From: Haplomitrium mnioides
Lineage: Eukaryota; Marchantiophyta; Haplomitriopsida; Calobryales
Assembly (NCBI GenBank): GCA_049999725.1
Contig: JBNGIS010020927.1
Span: 1-20,987, forward strand
Direction: 5' to 3'
Length of the DNA stretch: 20,987 bases
Shown here: piece after piece, positions 9,714-19,779 of the stretch
How the letters are laid out: each line of letters starts with the position of its first letter
Numbering within the stretch: the first letter of the stretch is position 1
Position numbers and translations under genes: made by a program
The notes under the pieces: model-generated
The model's database searches: none
The model's input: the letters and a program-made list of their open reading frames with translations, nothing else
Told to the model about the DNA's origin: nothing

Positions 9714-10440
9714 AAGTTTTATTGCAAGAAGTCCAAGTGTGAGTTTTGGAAGCAAGAGGTGACTTATCTATGACATAAAGTGTTTGTTGATGGCATCAAG
9801 ATGGAGGAAGAGAAGATTAAGGCTATTACATAGTAGCCAACGCCAAATGATGCAAAGGATGTTTGAGTTTTCAATGGACTGGCAAGTTTTTATCAAGGAT
9901 TCATCCATTACTATGCTCATATTGTTGTACTACTTACAGATTTGTTAGGCAAAAAAGCAAGGTTTCAATGGAAAACCAAAGAGCAAGAAGCATTTCAACA
10001 ATTCAAGAGTGTGGTGTCTTCTTGTCCAATTTTACAACTGTATGATCCAAAGCCACATTGTATAGTTGATTTTGATGCCTCTAATTTTGATATTGGAGTA
10101 GTGTTACAACAAGAGTTTGAGGAGGGATTTCATCCCATTGCCTTTGTGTCAGGTCGGCTAAATGAAGCAAGGAGAAATTATTCTTCAAGGGATAGAGAGC
10201 AATTGGCAATGGTTTATACTACCAAAGTTTGGCGACAATATCTTTTAAGAAAACATATACTTCGGCGCACCAATCACAAGCCCTTGCTATGATCAATTCA
10301 CTTGGAAAATATAACAAGTCGTCATCATTGATGGGAAGATTAGCTATAACTCTTTGATATCAAGTTGGAGTACAAGTCGAGAAGGTTCCATACCATTCTT
10401 GATGCATTGTCACAAAGACTGGATCATTTTCTAAATACAT
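9714..10440 (+). pseudogene. Chromovirus RT connection and RNase H
   Basis: It continues in the RT's second phase after TAG 9711. CKKSKCEFWKQEVTYL and GLASFYQGFI are the RT thumb/connection. LGKKARFQWKTKEQEAFQQF and SSCPILQLYDP lead into the RNase H core DFDASNFDIGVVLQQEFEEG. The first catalytic Asp (DAS) and the Glu of RDREQLAMV are kept. The usual Asp-His-Lys motif is TNHKPLL, with AAT at 10272-10274 replacing the Asp codon. Stops lie at 9771 (TGA), two adjacent TAG near 9830, one TGA near 9865 and TGA 10290. The tail FHTILDALSQR matches the standard linker into integrase. RNase H would remove RNA from the RNA:DNA hybrid during reverse transcription. Confidence 0.9.
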
Positions 10441-11460
10441 TGGAGGTTGCAAATGTTAGCATATTGCATCTTGATAAAGCAGCCAATGATAGCTTTCGAC
10501 AAAAGTTACATAGAGGTGTCTTATTTAATCTTATTAAGGGACATTTGGTGGTTAGAGATAGTGAGCATCATGCTTTTTCCACTCAAGATGGTATTCTCTA
10601 TCAAGACTATCAAATATATGTTCTACAAGATGATGCACTTCAAATGGCCCATTTACAAGAAGCACATGATATTCCAATCTCTGGGCATCTTGGGGTAGAC
10701 AAGACTATGCAGTTGCTTCAAAGCACTTGGTGGTGGCCAAACCTAGCTTGAGATGTTTGTGGCTTTGTTCATTCTTGTGAGTGTTGTCAACAAAACAAGG
10801 CTTCAAATAAAAAACCAGCTGATCTTCTTCAACCATTACTGATTCCTACTGCTCGATGGGAACATGTAAGTTTAGATCTCGTCACTTTGCTTCCAACCAC
10901 AATTCCTGAGTTTACTACCATTGTAGTGTTTATCGATAAGTTAAGCAAACAAATTCATCTAGCACCAACAATAGATATGGTGGATGCTCCACAATTGGCA
11001 AAGATTTACTTTGATACAATCTTTGATATCATGGCATGTCAAAGGTATTAATATCTGATAGAGATCCATGATTCATTGGAAAGTTCTGGCAAGAGTTGTT
11101 CACACTTTTGGGCACCAAAATCTCTATATATATTGCTTATCATCTTTAAACAGATGGGCAAATGGAGCGCGCTAATTGCACTATGGAAGATGTGCTTCGC
11201 GCGTTCATCAATGTTCATCATACCGATTAGGATAGTTTCTTACCGGTTGTGGAGTTTTCCTACAGCAACTCCAAACAAGTAAGTATTGGGTTTTCTCCTT
11301 TCTTTCTTAATTTGGGTCAACATCCTCTTGTTCTCGATGGTTTGCTTTCTCTTTCTTCTTCCAATGTGGCAAGTAGTTCTAGTTTTTTGTCTCGTTTATC
11401 TTCTTCCTTGCAAGATGCTCGCAACCATCTTACTGTTGCTCAAAATTGGCAAAAATAATA
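10441..11460 (+). pseudogene. Chromovirus integrase, zinc finger and DD35E core
   Basis: The H2C2 finger is visible as HLQEAHDIPISGH (about 10652-10690) and HSCECCQQNK (10768-10797), split by TGA 10749. The catalytic core follows: first Asp in SLDLVT (10875-10877), second Asp in SDRDP (11057-11059), Glu in GQMERANCT (11165-11167). The second Asp and the Glu are separated by 35 residues, as in DD35E integrases. A frame change near 11028 separates the first and second Asp. Stops occur at 11069 (TGA), 11147 (TAA), one TAG near 11230 and TAA 11456. The enzyme would have inserted the cDNA into the genome. Confidence 0.92.
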
Positions 11461-11970
11461 TACCGATAGTTGTCATTGTGATTACTCTTATGTTTTAGAT
11501 GACCAAGTTATGCTATCTACTCACAATCTTCCATTGTCTTTAGATACTCAAGTCCGTAAGTTATCTTGTGCTTGGATTAGTCTTTTTATTTCTTAGATTA
11601 TTTCTCCGGTTGCTTATACAATTGATCTTCCTCTTCATATGAAGATTCATCCTATGTTTTGTGTCTCTAAACTTAAGCCTTTTGTTCCTAGTCCATATTC
11701 TTTTCCAATTCATGTTCAACTTCTTCCTCTGGCTATTGTTCTTGACAATCATAAAGAATTTGAGGTGGATCATATTTTGGTGAAAAGAGTTATCAAACAA
11801 AGGCAGCATCCACAAGTTCAATACAAAGTTTTTGTAGAAAGGCTATCCACTTCATGATGCTACTTGGGAACTCTTCTTCAAATCTTAAGAATGCTCAAGA
11901 GGCTATTCAAATATTTGAAATTTGCGACAATGACGAGGACGTTATTGATAAGAAGGCATGGATTATGTAG
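11461..11970 (+). pseudogene. Integrase C-terminal module and chromodomain
   Basis: The sequence after the core (DDQVMLSTHNLPL, KLSCAW, then a TAG, then SPVAYTIDLP and IHPMFCVSKLKPFV) is the beta-rich module that precedes the chromodomain in chromoviruses. The chromodomain begins at EFEVDHILVKRVIKQR (about 11756-11803). A frame change near 11837 leads to GYPLHDATWE, and a second near 11872 to NLKNAQEAIQIFEICDND. These are the aromatic/acidic and helical parts of the fold. Chromodomains bind methylated histone H3 and can direct insertion into heterochromatin, which fits the satellite location. The original frame ends at TAG 11968-11970, whose bases belong to the 3' LTR. Confidence 0.88.
11951..11965 (+). 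other. Weak polypurine tract
   Basis: AGAAGGCATGGATTA lies directly before the 3' LTR, where plus-strand DNA priming occurs. The purine run is interrupted, so this is assigned mainly by position. Confidence 0.4.
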
Positions 11971-12354
11971 TAGTACAAGTATAATGTTGTGCTATTTATA
12001 AGAAAATAGAGAGGAGTGAAGGAGGTAGTAAAGAGTCACTTTTAGGGCTGAGATAAGATTACTTGCCTTTGAAGTGCCTTTTAGTAGAGAGTCACTTTTA
12101 GGGTTGAAATTAAAAGTGACTTATAAGTGAAAAAAAAAGGATGACACCCTCTTCTCTTGTATAAATAGAAGGGTTTCTTAGCCACACTCCTCATTTGGGA
12201 GTTCCTCTTGAATCACTTGGGTTCTTTTGTTGCTTGGCTTTTGCTTGCACTCTTGGTCTTAGCTTGGGCCTTGAGTTGCTTTTGGTTGAAGAACTCTATT
12301 AGAGTTCACTATGAGTTCTTACTCATTTGGATTTGGTCCTTGAGTTCTTTTACA
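11966..12354 (+). repeat. 3' LTR of the chromovirus
   Basis: 389 bp, TGTAGTAGTACAAG to GAGTTCTTTTACA, collinear with 7420-7808. The bases after it (TTGTG) do not match those before the 5' LTR (ACTTT), and the sequence to the right belongs to another element's gag, not to the satellite. Confidence 0.93.
12160..12167 (+). promoter_or_regulatory. TATA box in 3' LTR
   Basis: TATAAATA at the same offset as in the 5' LTR. If active it would drive transcription rightwards into the antisense gag relic. Confidence 0.6.
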
Positions 12355-13444
12355 TTGTGGCTTCTTTGCCTCTCGATATAGCTTATGCAAATGATCTCCA
12401 TCACATGTCTAACAACTTGACTGTTGACCCATATAAGATGGCAAAGTTAATTGTCCTCTAGCTTTTTGGCCCTTCTATATCATAGGCTGTGATGTAGAGT
12501 TGGCTAGAGATGTACATTTTGACACTTCCTTTTAAAAACTAGTAGCGACTACTCTCTCATTCACCAGGTTGAGCTCAATAGGCTCTGAAAATGTAAACAC
12601 AATAGCTAGAGTACGATCAAAATCCTTGAGACAGGTGGCATCTCTTGCTCTCCTCCTCAAATCCCTATCGAGAATGGAATACCAAAAGTGAACAGCTTGA
12701 GCTATTGTCACCCCTTTTGTAACATTGACGAGCCTTCTCATCTTGGTGTAGGCTTCCTTCAAGCTCTCTCCAGACTTGCACTGAAAGTCTTGAAGACTCT
12801 TCAGCTTATCCGTCCTCATGCCATGGTAATTCTGTCTCAAAAGCTCAAAAAACTCAACCACAAGGTTAAACAATGGAATCTCTCCACTCCATACTGCAAT
12901 GACTAGAACTGATGTACTGAAAACTCCTCCTTCCTCTAAAGCACCAATACTGTGGCTAGTGCTACTAGAGAATGATGTATGGGTTGCATGGTAATGAGCA
13001 CTTGCCCATCCACCATAGGCGATGGAGACATAATTGAGTGACTTATATTATATCCACTCCTCAATCTTAGTCAAATGAGGATGCTAGAATTCATGGTAAT
13101 CATCCATAAGTGGCTCTTTTAAATGTTGAAACAAACCTTTCCATGCTATGAAAGGTGTAAAAAGAGCTGAATTTTGAAATGTATGCAAATTACACCAAGT
13201 ATCAAACTCTTGGATGAAATCATCCAGATCAATGGTGCCTACTGCACCATGAATCTCCTTGGCTCTTTTGTGGCCCCATATATCTCATCCATATCCCAAG
13301 ACAATAGAGAATGTACTTGAGTGCTAGCAAGAGTTTCCTCCTCTTTGTCCGATGTATGGTCACTTACCAGCTGGTGAGTTGCTCCTACTGCACATCTTAA
13401 TTAGATGCCACTGGGAGTGATGCCGTATTGCAACCTCCACTCAT
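12355..13444 (-). pseudogene. Gag relic of a second LTR retrotransposon
   Basis: Reads leftwards. A possible start is ATG at 13444 (MSGGCNTASLPVAS). An acidic stretch SDKEEETLASTQV follows, then SLLSWDMDEIYGA. A frame change at about 13261-13275 leads into the main phase: IDLDDFIQEFDTWCNLHTF, LFTPFIAWKGLFQHL, then stops at 13084-13086 (TAG) and 13048-13050 (TAA). The open run to 12532 has FNLVVEFFELLRQNYHGM, SGESLKEAYTKMRRLVNV and AQAVHFWYSILDRDLRRRAR, typical of a gag capsid domain. The same phase continues past TAA 12532 to a CX2CX3HX4C-like zinc knuckle (CDGDHLHK, about 12380-12414) whose last Cys is Tyr. It ends exactly where the chromovirus LTR begins. It is unlike the chromovirus gag, so it is a different family. 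Its pol is absent from the window. Confidence 0.78.
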
Positions 13445-16400
13445 GGCTTTGTGTTGACCTTTTCTCAATTGAACTCACTTACAGCTCACAGACTGTGCTA
13501 TTGCCACTCAACCACTTGCCCACAAGTTGGTTGAAATGCGCAAATTAACACAAGTGACCCTTCTTTCTCCTCTGGAAAGGGTACACTTTGCTTGCCAATC
13601 CTAGTTGATTGGTCTTCCTCTCAACCTAGGCATAAAATTGACAACAAATCAAAACAAAATATGGTCGCTCTTCTCTTGAGCACCGCAGATTGATCTTAGG
13701 TTTTTGCAAACAAGTTTTCAGATTTTCTTACTTCACTACAATGAAAATCTGGGCTTCCAGATAGCCTGTGCCTAGGAGCATGCTGGTAGACTCCTACCAC
13801 CCTTGCACTGTTAAGCGGAGGGTCCAGCTCAACCTCTCTGAATTTAGAAATTATATTTTTATTTTATTCCTTGATAATTTTATTTTTGATTCTGATTAGT
13901 GTTCGATTACCCTTGCTCCGGATTGCAAATAGACTTTTGACAGCGGGTCTCTTTTGAACCTTGCACTTGCAAACAGAGCATGTGCTCTTCTAGTTTAGTG
14001 AAAGGCTGTCTTGTTAGCTCAGAACAATTGCTTTGTTTTGATTCCTTCCTCAGCTGACTCTGCTCCCTCTCTCTTCTCAAATAGATTTTTTGAGAGCACT
14101 GCTGACTTCAAATAGAGTAAATCACCTATATCTGCTCATAAGAATTGCACTCCAACTCAATGCCTTTTTTTGGTTCTAGCTTTCTACACTTTGTTGGAAC
14201 CAAGTGTCTCCTATCAAAATAGAGTCAATGGCTCTTGGACCTGCCTAGATCTTACTCAGAGGTGCACTATGTAATTCACTATTCTAATAGATACAGATCT
14301 CCTTCCTTTATAACTCCCAATGATTTCCACAAACAGCTGGACAAGGTTTCAGACCTATAGGATTCTCACTACCAATCCACACCATTGATCCACCCTACAA
14401 CTTGATGATCTTCTCCAACAAGAACAACAGCATAAGGCCCTGCTCTAGTCTTGCACTGGCTAAGTATCTGCTTTGAACCAAGCACCAACTAAGTCCCTTC
14501 TCTAGGCCATGTGCTTCCTCCCAACACACTACCCAAAGATTCTGAACTTGCTAGAGTTTCAGACTTCAAAGGAGTAGACTTTAGCAAGAAAAGCAAATGA
14601 TGCTCTAAGACAGAGCTTTCTCTTCTTGTTCAATTGTAGTTAGGGAATGCAAGACAAGCAGAAATTGATCCCTTGCAATTGAACAACCCTATGAACTTCT
14701 TGAAGCTCAGTCCTTTTTAGTCTATACAACTCAAACAAGACAGAGCTCTTGAAGGGAATTTTGCAATTGTTGTTGGCAATTCTAATGTAACTCCAATTCT
14801 TAGTAGATCAATGCACTAATGTTGCTTTGATGAAATCTGAGCAATAAGCATAAATAAGTTCATAATATACTCAACAAAATACTTTCTGAAATGCCTTTAT
14901 GAACAAAAAAATCCCCATGCATGAATGTCTTTGATGAAAACATTGGAGATGAGATTTGCCTCCAAATGCAAACAACAAGGCTGCTCAAAAAATATCTGCA
15001 AGGTCATAAAATCAGCTTGGATAATTTTCCCCTAGATCTATTTATGTTCTAGAACATGAGTTGCTCTCAACCTCAGATACAAAAGAGACCTCTGCACACA
15101 AAGTGCCTCCACCTAAAGCTTGTCTCTCACAAAATACCACATCATGCTCTTTTTGAATTATCTGGCTTTGCAAATGAATAGATGAATGATCTGCCTTACA
15201 AATGCATTGCTTGTGCAAATTAGCTTTTGCAACAAGAATTGCAAATGCTGTTTGAGGTAGAATCCCTAAAGTCCGCTTTGCTCTTGCAAATTTCTTCCTT
15301 TATAGATTTCTAGAGCAAAATTTCTGTCGAAGAATGCTTTCGATTCTTTTGCCAGAGAGCAGTGATTTCTGCTACACTTAAACAATAATGTAGCACTGCA
15401 TAACTCCCTTTGACGAAAGCCATTCTCCATGTAGAAATCTGCTCGACACCCATCCCTCAATCTTACTCATGAAATTGCCATCTCATTTAAACCTATTTTT
15501 TGAGCAGTAGGGCTGCTTTCCAAATCCTTGTTCGAACAAACTGCTTGACGAGAAATTGCAATTGAAGACCTTTTCTTGAGAATTTCTGCAAAACAAACCC
15601 TAAAACATTGGATGCTGCACACAAAAAAATGAGGCTACCCTCATTTGACAAAAATCTGCCTAGTAGCTGCCTTCGACAAATCGTAAGTAGCTCCACAAAG
15701 GTGTGCTCAAATGTCAACCTTTACAACCCTTGTGATTCTGCTTGACAAAACCTTTAACCTAGTTTTTTTTCACAAGGGTAGTTGATTCAAGAAATGCCTA
15801 CGCCCTTGTAGCTCGATGGTCTATTCTTTGAAAACGCCTTTGCATAGCTTGACAAAATTGTTTTTCTCATAGATCACAGCTTGCAAATAACTTAAGCACA
15901 AAAGAAAAGCTCAACGAAGAATGGATGTTTGAGCCTCTTCTTTCTCAATGATTTCTTCTACAACAAATAGCCAACACAAATCAAGCTCAAAATCTCCTTG
16001 ATTGTTGCTCAAATGGATCAAATCACGACCTGCTTGATGCTGGAGCTTGATGAAACCATGGAATTTTGTCTATAGAAAATGGCTTCACAACAAGTCAACT
16101 GCAGCCCTGCAATTCTGCCTACTTTGACAACTGCATCTTGATGCACAAACCTGGCCTCGTCAACATGTTCTTTGATCTTCCTACTTAACAAAGCCCTTGC
16201 TCGACAAATCTTTGAATTTTTTTTCCTTCTCTAGATGAAGAAATGCGAGTAAGAAAACCTCCTTGAAAACATTTCTCAAAGAACTCTTGATTTTTGAAAT
16301 CCCTAACTCTTCACTATTGCAGTTTTCAATTTTTGCTGCTCCAAATCTCTTGGATGAATCTCAGAAATAGATTGCTGCAGTTTTTGATTTGCGCTGCTCC

Positions 16401-16920
16401 AAATCTCTTTGATGAATTTCAGAAACAAATTTGAGCTTTCTTCACGTAGAATGCAGCAACCAAAACCAACCAAAATCGTTGTTGCAGATTTTTCTTCACA
16501 TATCAAGAATTTGTATGACTTCTTCTGAAATCAAGAACATAGATCAGATATGAGAAGAGCTTTGCAACCTCCATAGGTTTGAGATACCACGGACACCCTT
16601 AAATCTTTGATCAGAAATCTCACTCACAGTCCAAGATACCATGGATGCTCCAGAGAGAGATATGAGATCTTTTGATGTACTTTTCTCGAGTGATACCGTC
16701 TCAAGCAATTCCAATGTTGTATGTTGATCTTCCAATGTCAGAACCAGTGCACATTTGCTCACAAGGAATCCATGCTTCTCCAAGAGCTGTAATACCTCAG
16801 CTCTTCTCTTGATTCATACAATCAGAGTGTAGACATCGAAAAATAACCTTTCAATAAGAGTACATGGGCCTATATACTAAAGCACAAAAAGAAAAAAAAA
16901 ACTCAAAATGTCTAAAAATA
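13445..16920. other. Long non-coding stretch, possible leader/LTR of the minus-strand element
   Basis: About 3.5 kb with no credible gene. Short minus-strand frames (15266-15460, 15493-15717, 16544-16783) resemble no family I know. It lies upstream of the minus-strand gag, where that element's untranslated leader and 5' LTR should be. On the minus strand there is a TATA-like TATATAGG (plus 16869-16876). There are two copies of TGGTATC (plus 16583-16589 and 16635-16641), the first seven bases of common plant primer-binding sites. LTR ends could not be fixed. Many short words built on TTGACAAA and TTTGCAA recur, suggesting old internal repetition. Confidence 0.4.
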
Positions 16921-16925
16921 GAAAT

Positions 16926-17690
16926 CTATATGGAATAGTGTGATAGGTTGCTTGGCCCTTCTATCTTACTCCATAAGACACTCATCTTTAGCCCAAATTT
17001 TCATATATGTTTTGGGTGGATGCTCTTAAGTTGTTCAGCTCCACTACTAAGACACCTCTATCTTACTACATATAGTAAGCATCCTTAGTTTAGGTTCTCA
17101 TAAACGCTTTGGGTGGATACTATAGGGTTGTTTGGCTTTACCACTAAGGTACTTTTATCCTACTACATACAACAAACATCTATTGCTGAAACTCTCATGC
17201 AAGTTTTGGGTGAATACTGCAAGTTTGTTCTTCCAACTTCTAAGATGCTTCAATATTGCTACATACAACACACATCCTTGACTGAAATTCTCATATATGC
17301 TTTAGTTGGATAGTCTCATGTTGTTGAGCCCTACTAAAAAGGCATTTATATTTTATTGCGTATGATGGTTATTTTTTGTTGAAATTCTTACATATGCTTT
17401 GAGTGGATACTCTAATGTTGTACGAATCTACTACAAAAGCACTTCTATCCTACTTCAAACAACATACACCTTTTGGTTACTCTTACAAATTTTGGCCCTT
17501 TTTCTAATAAAGGCACTTCCATGCTACTATGTACATAGTAGACAAACCTAGCAAAATTTCTATTTACAAATTGGGTGGATACTCTTAGGTTTTTTTTTGG
17601 GTTGTTTGGCCTACTTACTACATTCAATAGACATTCAAAGTTGATACTCTCATATACGCTTTGGGTTGATGATTTTTGGTTACTCTTGTT
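16926..17690 (+). repeat. Satellite block 2, same family and orientation
   Basis: The ~97-bp satellite resumes with GATAGGTTGCTTGGCCC. Unit starts lie at about 17011, 17107, 17203, 17299, 17397, 17567 and 17659, with spacing close to 96 bp except for one degenerate step of about 170 bp. Landmarks are those of block 1, in the same order and orientation. This is best explained as the right part of one array split by about 9.5 kb of inserted retroelement DNA. The first units are more regular in length than those of block 1. Confidence 0.82.
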
Positions 17691-17718
17691 ATAGGGACAT
17701 ATATATACCCTATATAAG
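17691..17718 (+). promoter_or_regulatory. Candidate TATA region with inverted repeat
   Basis: ATAGGG (17691-17696) and CCCTAT (17708-17713) form an inverted repeat around ACATATATATA. It overlaps TATATAAG at 17711-17718, a good TATA-box match, directly after the satellite. It could be the U3 promoter of a degraded LTR upstream of the copia gag; no transcript evidence can be read from sequence. Confidence 0.3.
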
Positions 17719-19500
17719 CAGTCATCTATAATCTATTCTACTCATTCATCTTAGAGACTTATGTGTGTATGTGTGCGGTGCTTATGCGATAAAACTTTAT
17801 TAGCACGACGAACTCCACAGAAAAAATTTCTTTCGCATGCGCTCCATCTGCACCAACACTTGAGAAAGCTCCCACATACTTGTCATTTTGCATGCTCACA
17901 TTTTCTTTCTCTCGGTGCTAAACCTTTTCTCCACTTTTGTGCGGCGACACCTTTTTTTTTTCTTACCTATTTTTTCTAATCCACATCTCTCGAGCATTGC
18001 CTCTTTTTTTTTTCTTTCACCTTTTTTTTTCTTTTCTTTTGAACACCTCATGTACAAACTAAGGCGCATTCACCTTCGCGACCCTAGCTCCTTGTTCAAA
18101 CGTTTGCTCATTTTTGACACCACCGCAACTCAACGCTTCACTTGGCGACTTTTTGCTCCTCTGTTTGGCGAGTCCTTGCTCTTCAGTTTGACGACGCTCG
18201 GCTCATTTACTTGGCAACCTCATGTTCTCTGTTTGGCAAACCTCTTACCTTTTTTTTTTTACTTGGCAGATACTAGTTCTTGTGCTTGGTGACACTTTGT
18301 GTTACCCGCCTGGAGACCTTTTTCTCTCTACTTGACGACATCGCTCCCTGCTGCAACCTCACAAGTGACCTTTCCTTTCTTTTGTTTCCCTCTATTTGAC
18401 GACATCCACGCAACATTGGTTTATTTCCTTTTTTAATCGTCGACTCCAGCAAAGCACCACAACATTCTACGCTTGTCTGAGGTCGACATGTATTGTATCC
18501 TCCTTGTTTGTCTTTCTTTGTTCCTTGTTTATGACAAGTTGAAGTTGTCTACCCCTCCTACTATTCGACTACAACACCTATCAAGTACTCTCCTGTTTTG
18601 TTCTATTTCCATTGCAATCTCTCTTCACTATTTCAATCCATGGTTCTTCGTGAGACTCTTGTCTTCTCCGTTTTCTTTGTTAGGAACTATCCAGCACATG
18701 AGACAACACCAGCGTGTACACATGTTCTTCTTCGACACTAGAGTATACGAGACCCTATACTGGACTCTTTCATCGTACCTTCTTTTGTTCACTTCTAACA
18801 TTGAAGGATAAACATCCAAGCTTACCACCTTCCTAGTGTTCTTCCCTTCTTAGTTTCTGGTATTACCTTGCTACTGTTTTGGTTCTCTATTGTCCCTCAC
18901 AACATGAGCACTATCTAAGCAAGGGAGAGACAAGGCACAGGCTACACATACTTGTGCACAAGCTCAACTCACTTGTCCATGCAACAACAAAGACTCAGCT
19001 AGAGATACTTTCGGTGAAAGATACCTTCACACATGCGACTATACATAGCTATATCAACATTCAACGGAAGGGCAACACTACATCTTGCCACTAAAGGATC
19101 TCTAACTTATGTTCCAAAAACTTTGCGGTTCAATTTTCTCACCCCATCTCTTGATTATCTTTGATTAATTCTTTTCCTTTCTCTGAACAAATCTATCCCT
19201 CACAAGGAACATACTCTTTGATTCTGAAATACTTTTGACAGAGAATACAAGCAAATCATACTAACAAGAAAGGCTGACCCATGTCACCTCCACAAGCTAA
19301 ACCCCTATCTAGCCATACCTGCAACTTTTGCCTTTTCTTTCTTCACATAATCAGTATTGCAGAGAGGCACCACAACGATCGGGGACTAGGCTCACACAAG
19401 TCAAGCTCTAGGAGGACACACTACAAGCACATCAGAAGCAGTAGAGACATACCTATACATGGCAGTTTCTTTATATATTAGCACATCAAGTTTTTATTTC
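17719..19500. other. Pyrimidine-rich non-coding stretch
   Basis: Plus strand rich in C and T, with several T-runs (17950, 18005, 18250). Frames of 70-134 codons here are hydrophobic or Phe/Leu-rich from composition and match no family I know. The stretch could be a decayed LTR and leader of the copia element whose gag starts at 19780, but no LTR pair is available to prove it. Confidence 0.4.
18135..18415 (+). repeat. Degenerate short tandem repeat
   Basis: The word (T)TTGGCGAC or TTGACGAC, followed by CTTTTTGCTC-like sequence and CTCTG or CTAC, recurs about ten times at irregular 20-35 bp spacing (for example cttggcgac 18143, tttggcgag 18163, tttgacgac 18188, cttggcaac 18210, tttggcaaac 18233, cttgacgac 18331, tttgacgac 18394). 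It is an old minisatellite-like expansion. Confidence 0.45.
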
Positions 19501-19521
19501 ATTTCTAGGTAGTATATACCG

Positions 19522-19637
19522 ATTGACTCGTATTTAGTCAATTCTTTCCTATTTTTCATTTCAGTTTTTTAAATTTTCTGCTTAAAGCAGAAAACATAAA
19601 CAGTTACATAGGCCCGTGATCGAGTGAAACTCGGATC
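19522..19637 (+). other. Three inverted repeats before copia gag
   Basis: ATTGACT (19522-19528) / AGTCAAT (19536-19542) has a 7-nt loop. TTTTCTGCTT (19574-19583) / AAGCAGAAAA (19585-19594) is a perfect 10-bp arm pair around one base. GATCGAG (19618-19624) / CTCGGATC (19630-19637) pairs with one bulged G around TGAAA. All three lie in 116 bp, 140-260 bp before the gag start. Confidence 0.55.
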
Positions 19638-19779
19638 TATCACCAATCTGTACCAAGTGCAGACAATCGCAGCCTTGACCCAATAGCTACACTCGCCAAA
19701 CAATATGGTTCATCTTTCTCATTCACATGTAATCTCAGCAAAACAGAGAACAGACCTGCAAATAGCATTCGTAGAATCT

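Larger units (their letters stand above)
7420..12354 (+). mobile_element. Degenerate Ty3-type chromovirus LTR retrotransposon
   Basis: A 4935-bp element bounded by two 389-bp direct LTRs that start TGTA and end TACA. Behind the 5' LTR is a primer-binding site resembling the initiator-Met type. Then follow, in order, gag, aspartic protease, RT, RNase H, integrase with an H2C2 finger and DD35E core, and a chromodomain at the integrase C-terminus. This domain order and the chromodomain define a chromovirus; short LTRs and small size would fit a Reina- or Galadriel-like lineage, but that is a guess. Gag and pol appear to have been one continuous frame. It now carries at least 15 stops and about five frame changes, so it is dead. 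No 5-bp target duplication flanks it: ACTTT on the left, TTGTG on the right. Confidence 0.93.

Noticed and set aside
11561-11821. 86-codon minus-strand frame
   Set aside because: Antisense shadow of the integrase C-terminal region; the plus strand has clear homology.
12688-12906. 72-codon plus-strand frame
   Set aside because: Antisense shadow of the minus-strand gag.
13470-13530. Possible tRNA-like stretch on the minus strand (GTGGTTGAGTGGCAATAG and a GTTCAATT word)
   Set aside because: No cloverleaf with matching acceptor and anticodon stems could be assembled.
13778-13800. Small inverted repeat GGTAG-ACTC-CTACC
   Set aside because: A 5-bp stem in a 3.5-kb non-coding stretch is expected by chance, and nothing nearby gives it a role.
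17888-18292. 134-codon open frame
   Set aside because: Phe/Ser/Leu-rich product of T/C-rich DNA and the degenerate TTGGCGAC repeat, with no recognisable domain.
18473-18811. 112-codon hydrophobic frame that could suggest a membrane protein
   Set aside because: Hydrophobicity follows from the T-rich composition. There is no good start context and no family resemblance.
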